Assembly (NCBI GenBank): GCA_964058845.1
Contig: CAXKVR010000407.1
Coordinates: 1-32,857 of the forward strand
From: Carex sylvatica
Taxonomy: Eukaryota; Streptophyta; Magnoliopsida; Poales; Cyperaceae
Direction: 5' to 3'
Length of the DNA: 32,857 nt
The notes beneath the pieces were generated by a model. That model was not told where the DNA came from and did not search any database. It worked only from the letters and a program-made list of their open reading frames with translations. Positions 29,016 to 32,857 of the stretch are shown piece after piece. The translations under genes were made by a program, and so were the position numbers. Every line of letters starts with the position of its first letter. Position 1 is the first letter of the stretch.

Positions 29016-29190
29016 CTACGCCTACGCCTACGCCTACTAGAGAGCAAGTAGCAGGAGCATCGATTACTGGTAGATGAAAAGGAGAGGCAAAGGAAGAAGA
29101 GAATATTTTGAACGGGTAAAGGTAGAAGAGTAGTAGTAGAGAAGGCAAGAGTGTGAGTGGAAAGATAGGGATAGAGATAGAGAGAGATAG
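29016..29190 (-). repeat. Simple repeats in the RLCK leader
   Basis: A hexamer run (CTACGC)n lies at 29016-29037, just upstream of the ATG. A GATA/GA-rich run at 29163-29190 reads as a CT-rich leader on the sense strand. Length variation here could change the 5' UTR; this is inference. Confidence 0.6.
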
Positions 29191-29421
29191 AAGCTGAGGG
29201 TCGTCACTGCCATCATCGCGGTATATGCGCGAAAAGAAGCTTTTTGGTTGTGTTGCCTTTTGCTTTTTAGGCTGATCTCTTTTGGGAGGCAAATTGGGTG
29301 TGGCCAACCAGCCACCATTAGTTCTTGTTTCAAACAATGATGGGTGAGCCTAATGGCATTTCAACTCAAAAAAAAAAAAAATGGGTGAGACTGTCAGAGT
29401 GCCACAACTGGAGCCCTTCAC

Positions 29422-29599
29422 GAGTGCGTATCCTCTGAGATATCTCACATTTTGCGTGACCGACGTGTCCGGTGCCTATTCGGGGATGACGTGGGGCCAG
29501 TATTATTTAAGCTTTGAGATTCGCGCAGAACGTATTTCAACGGTTGAGATTTTCCAAAAAGTCACGCAAAATATGAGATATCTCAGAGGATGCGAATTC
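29422..29599. mobile_element. 178-bp MITE upstream of the RLCK gene
   Basis: Inverted ends share the block ATCCTCTGAGATATCTCA, followed by ATTTTGCGTGAC on both arms. The direct repeats AGCCCTTCAC / AGCCCTTGAC (29412-29421, 29600-29609) match at 9 of 10 bases, in the MULE size range. It lies ~420 bases upstream of the kinase ATG. No coding capacity. Confidence 0.8.
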
Positions 29600-29627
29600 A
29601 GCCCTTGACAGACCCGGCGCGCACTTG

Positions 29628-29845
29628 AGCTCGTATCCTCTGCATCAACTTCAAAGGGAATTTTTGAGTTAATGAATTTCAATCATTCGATCTGTTTTAA
29701 GATTCGTGCGTACTAGATCAGCACTAATATTGAAGGCCTCGTAAGTTATAAGCATGAGCCAGATTGACTCCATTTAAAATCAGACGGTTGAGACTCATTA
29801 ACTCAAAAGATTATCTTTTGAGTTAATGTAGAGGATACACATTAC
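29628..29845. mobile_element. 218-bp MITE related to its left neighbour
   Basis: The arms pair as GTATCCTCTgCATcAACT and GTATCCTCTaCATtAACT, then TTTGAGTTAATGA on both sides. The flanks GCGCACTTG / GTGCACTTG (29619-29627, 29846-29854) match at 8 of 9. The terminal word GTATCCTCT is shared with the element at 29422-29599, only 28 bases away, although the inner sequence differs. Confidence 0.7.
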
Positions 29846-29854
29846 GTGCACTTG

Positions 29855-30889
29855 GCGCTTTGCAAATTGCAATGTGTGGAGGTAATAAAAAGAAGATATT
29901 ATATATGCAATCTATATTTGATCAGTTTAAATAATATCTGTTATTAATAATTTGGGCCAATGAACCAGTTTTTCTTCACAAAGAATGCTTTTGAATATTT
30001 TTTTTAATTTTCAATTCAACTATACTGAATAAATTTTAGCATGTTTGTTTTTGACATCTTGTTATAGTATTAAAGGAGCTTATAAAATATATCAGATAAA
30101 AGTCATAGAGGAACCACTTGTGGAAAAATAAGATGATCAGTTAAAATTGTGATTGTACAGGAACTAAAAGACCACAGGTCCCTGCCATTTCGAAAGATCA
30201 CAGCTCCCTGCAATTCTAACTCCAACCGTTTATTTAATGGAATGCAGGTATCTAAAAAAAAAATTAGTTGTCTGCGCACAAATCTCGAAACATATGAACC
30301 GTTGGGTTGGAATCGCGCACCCTGCGATTCAAATCGCAACAGATTCAGACTTGTTTTTTTTTTGTTTTTTTATATTTCTTATTTATTTGCATTTTCATGT
30401 ACGATGCATTGTATTTTATTTAGATCGATCGCCGATAATATAGACTTACAACTGATTTAGTTAGAACCGACGGGTTCTTTCTTTGTTCGTTCCGTTGTTT
30501 AATGAAAATAAGTAGTTATGTTAATATACCATTCTTTCAGAAAAAGTGAGGAGTGAGTCGTATATTTCTGAGGGTTCATATTTATCTAGAGAAATAAATT
30601 AATCATGGCGTGATCAGTTACGTCGCGTCTCATGTGTGTCGATTAAATGATGTGACTGTATTCGAGCAAAAATTACACGTCACGGTATGAAACATAGAGT
30701 ATCCAACTTTTTTGGTACGCATAGAATATCCAGGTTTAATGTAAGTTAAGTAATACTGGTACTCATGTAGTATTGGTTTTTATTTTATCTTGTTTAGTCT
30801 AATTAATATTTATAATTTAAATTTTTAAAGTAATGTCAGATGTCCAACAGTCTTTCCTAAAAAAAATTACAATATTATTTATTTATTTT
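29855..30889. other. AT-rich intergenic DNA, no gene seen
   Basis: Open frames near 30103-30460 lack any recognisable domain and run into homopolymers. Paired words (CCCTGCAATTC, CCCTGCGATTC) near 30206 and 30320 are in the same orientation and do not define an element. Scattered CACGT/TCACG motifs occur at 30600-30690. Confidence 0.45.
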
Positions 30890-32197
30890 GGGTGCGTTTG
30901 GATCATCCAAGAATAGAGCTAATCTTAGGTTAGCTCCACTATTCTCAATTTATTGTTGATCTAAACATAAATTAGCAAATTGAGTTAGCTCAAGAATAGC
31001 TCCATTCTACTAACCCATAGAAATGGTGGATTAGCAAGAATAGAGCTTGTGGGGTTAGTGATATTAATAAAATATTTGATTTTTCTCAATTAGAGTTAGT
31101 TTAAATATTAAATTAGTATTAAATAAAATATTTGATTACTATTAAATATAATGTAATATTAGATTAGATTAGTATTAAATAAACTATTAGTTTAAATATT
31201 AAATTAAATATAATATTAATTTAAATTGTAGATTAGTATTAAATAAATATAAAATTAAATTAGATTAATATTAAATAAAATGTTAGATTAAATGTAATAT
31301 AATATTAGTTTAAATGTTAAGTGTAATATAATATTAATATTTATATTACATTAATATTAAATAACTAAAGTATCAAATTAGATTAATATTAAATAAAATG
31401 TTATATTAAATATAATATAATATTAATTTAAATATTTAATGTAATATAATATTAGTTTAAATATTAGATTAGTATTAAATGTAATATAATATTATATTAA
31501 ATATTAGATTAATATTAAATAAAATATTAAATTAAATGTAAAATAACATTACTTTAAATATTAAATGTAATATAATATTCCTTTAAATTTTAGTTTAGTA
31601 TTAAATAAAATATTAGATTAAATATAATATAATATTAATTTAAATGTTAAATGGAATATAATATTAGTTTCATATTAGATTAGTATTAAATAAAATATTA
31701 AATTAGCATTAAATAAATGTAATATCAGATTTAATTAGATTAATATTAAATAAAATATTTGATTAGTATTAAAAAATATTAGTTTAAATGTAATATAATA
31801 TTAGTTTCATATTAGATTAGTATTAAATAAAATATTAAATTAGCATTAAATAAATGTAATATCAGATTTAATTAGATTAATATTAAATAAAATATTTGAT
31901 TAGTATTAAAAAATATTAGTTTGAATGTAATATAATATTAGTCTAAATGTTAAATGAAATAAAATATTAGTTTAGATATTAAATATAATATAATATTAGT
32001 TTAAATATTATATTAAGTTAATCACTATTTTATTTACTCCATCGCTATTACAAACATACAATCCAAACAACATTTTTACTAACCCGAATAGTTCAAACTT
32101 AGTGCTATTCTCAAACCATTCGGGTTAGCATTATTCTCAACCACTAATCCAAAAATCGCTATTCTTGCACTAATCCTTGCACGATCCAAACGTACCC
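30890..32197. mobile_element. 1.3-kb TIR element filled with a degenerate AT-rich array
   Basis: The ends read GGGTGCGTTTGGATC at the left and, inverted, GGGTACGTTTGGATC at the right. TTT on both sides could be a 3-bp target duplication, as in PIF/Harbinger elements, but low complexity makes that weak. Subterminal ~150 bases hold inverted AGAATAG, GGTTAGC and CCACTATTCTCA words. The central ~950 bases (31060-32020) consist almost entirely of variants of ATTAGATTAATATTAAATA and ATGTAATATAATATTAG. No coding sequence. Confidence 0.65.
31664..31937. repeat. Recent 137-bp tandem duplication inside the AT array
   Basis: The segment beginning TTAGTTTCATATTAGATT at 31664 recurs at 31801 and stays almost identical over 137 bases. 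Neighbouring units have diverged much more, so this duplication is younger than the rest of the array. Confidence 0.8.
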
Positions 32198-32293
32198 TTT
32201 AGAATTTTTAGAATTTTTCATATTTTTTATATCATTTTTTTTTGTATTTTTAACAATTTAAATTTAAATATAAAAAAAGTTTGACATAACTAA

Positions 32294-32440
32294 ACGTCAC
32301 GTTACGTATGGTCATGTCACATATAATCACGTCACGTATTGTCACGGCGTGACTACACGTGACGTGTCTGTCCGCTATCATTTTGATCATGTCACGTGAA
32401 AAAGAAGAAGTTAATCACGTCATGTCACGGTGTGTTACGT
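32294..32440. promoter_or_regulatory. Cluster of ten ACGT cores, two of them G-boxes
   Basis: Within ~150 bases there are ten ACGT tetramers, including CACGTG at 32356-32361 and 32393-32398 and several TCACGTCACGT-like pairs. ACGT cores are binding sites for plant bZIP (ABRE, G-box) and bHLH factors. No gene start is visible in the remaining 400 bases, so it could serve a gene beyond the right edge or just be a repeat. Confidence 0.4.
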
Positions 32441-32857
32441 ATTTCCTTCTCTATATTTACCTCTTCTAAACATCGTATTTTCCGTCTCTTTTATGAGATC
32501 TAGTAAATGATTTTGGTAGAATTCTTGATGAAAATGATAGATATGGAAAATCACAGATTTTGGAGTAATTAAAGAGAAAGCTTTCCATACAAAAAAGGAT
32601 ACTCAAATAGTCAAATTGATACTGGTATTAGAAGTGACTTAACGTCTTTACAAAAGTCAACATCTATCATGCATACAGAATGTGTATTCGAAATCTTGAA
32701 CCGCATTGGAACACCCGAACAAATAAATAAAAATTATAATAAACTACTCATGCTAGATCATTATACAAGTTTATAACGTGTTTCATGTGAGTTATCCCGA
32801 TGGACCCACAAAGAGATCACTCAAACTTATCTGATCGATTGGTCCCGGGCTCAGCAG
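32441..32857. other. Right edge, no gene seen
   Basis: AT-rich sequence without a credible frame, repeat border or RNA gene. A CTCTATATTTACC near 32450 could be a TATA-like site but nothing supports it. Confidence 0.4.

Noticed and set aside
28745..29337. Minus-strand frames with Leu-rich starts around the RLCK first exon
   Set aside because: They are in other frames of the leader and first exon; hydrophobic runs come from CT-rich leader sequence.
30149..30460. A small gene between the MITEs and the AT-array element
   Set aside because: No family resemblance, no promoter features, and the frame ends in poly-Phe from a T run.
31060..32020. CRISPR-like or centromeric satellite array
   Set aside because: There are no uniform spacers or constant repeat length, units are highly degenerate, and the array sits inside inverted transposon ends in a plant genome.

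Overview
This is nuclear DNA from a flowering plant. The evidence is the AT-rich sequence with many short GT-AG introns, three plant-type gene families, a telo-box (AAACCCTA) in the leader of a housekeeping gene, and a dense set of small terminal-inverted-repeat transposons with intact target duplications. I cannot place it below angiosperm, although the low GC content does not look like a grass.

Layout. (1) Positions 1-6933, minus strand: first 13 coding exons (about 1545 codons) of the spliceosome core protein PRP8; the gene runs off the left edge. (2) 6934-11370: AT-rich intergenic DNA with two small transposons. (3) 11371-18889, plus strand: a multi-exon leucine-rich-repeat plus malectin membrane receptor of the LRR-VIII type that stops directly after its transmembrane helix and has no kinase domain. 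A 123-nt symmetric exon candidate between the LRR and malectin parts allows alternative forms. (4) 18890-21206: repeat-rich DNA, including a block of reiterated GTGCGTCCGCAC palindromes. (5) 21269-22084, plus strand: an intronless hybrid proline-rich cell-wall protein with an eight-cysteine domain and a clear TATA box. (6) 22085-24371: a MULE-type MITE and an unusual foldback element built from ATGGCGTCCC palindromes. (7) 24372-29003, minus strand: a complete six-exon receptor-like cytoplasmic kinase of subfamily VII, with three transposons in its introns. (8) 29004-32857: two related tiny MITEs, a 1.3 kb inverted-repeat element filled with an AT-rich degenerate array, and a cluster of ten ACGT cores near the right edge.

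The four genes do not form a functional unit that the sequence can prove: one is splicing machinery, one a cell-wall protein, and two are signalling proteins. A kinase-less receptor and an RLCK-VII kinase within 6 kb of each other is suggestive, because RLCK-VII kinases work below surface receptors, but it may be chance. I see no sign of a new system in the sense of a gene cassette. The most unusual items are the kinase-less receptor with its optional exon, the modular palindromic foldback element, and the AT-array element. Exon limits were assigned by eye from reading frame, splice sites and family similarity.
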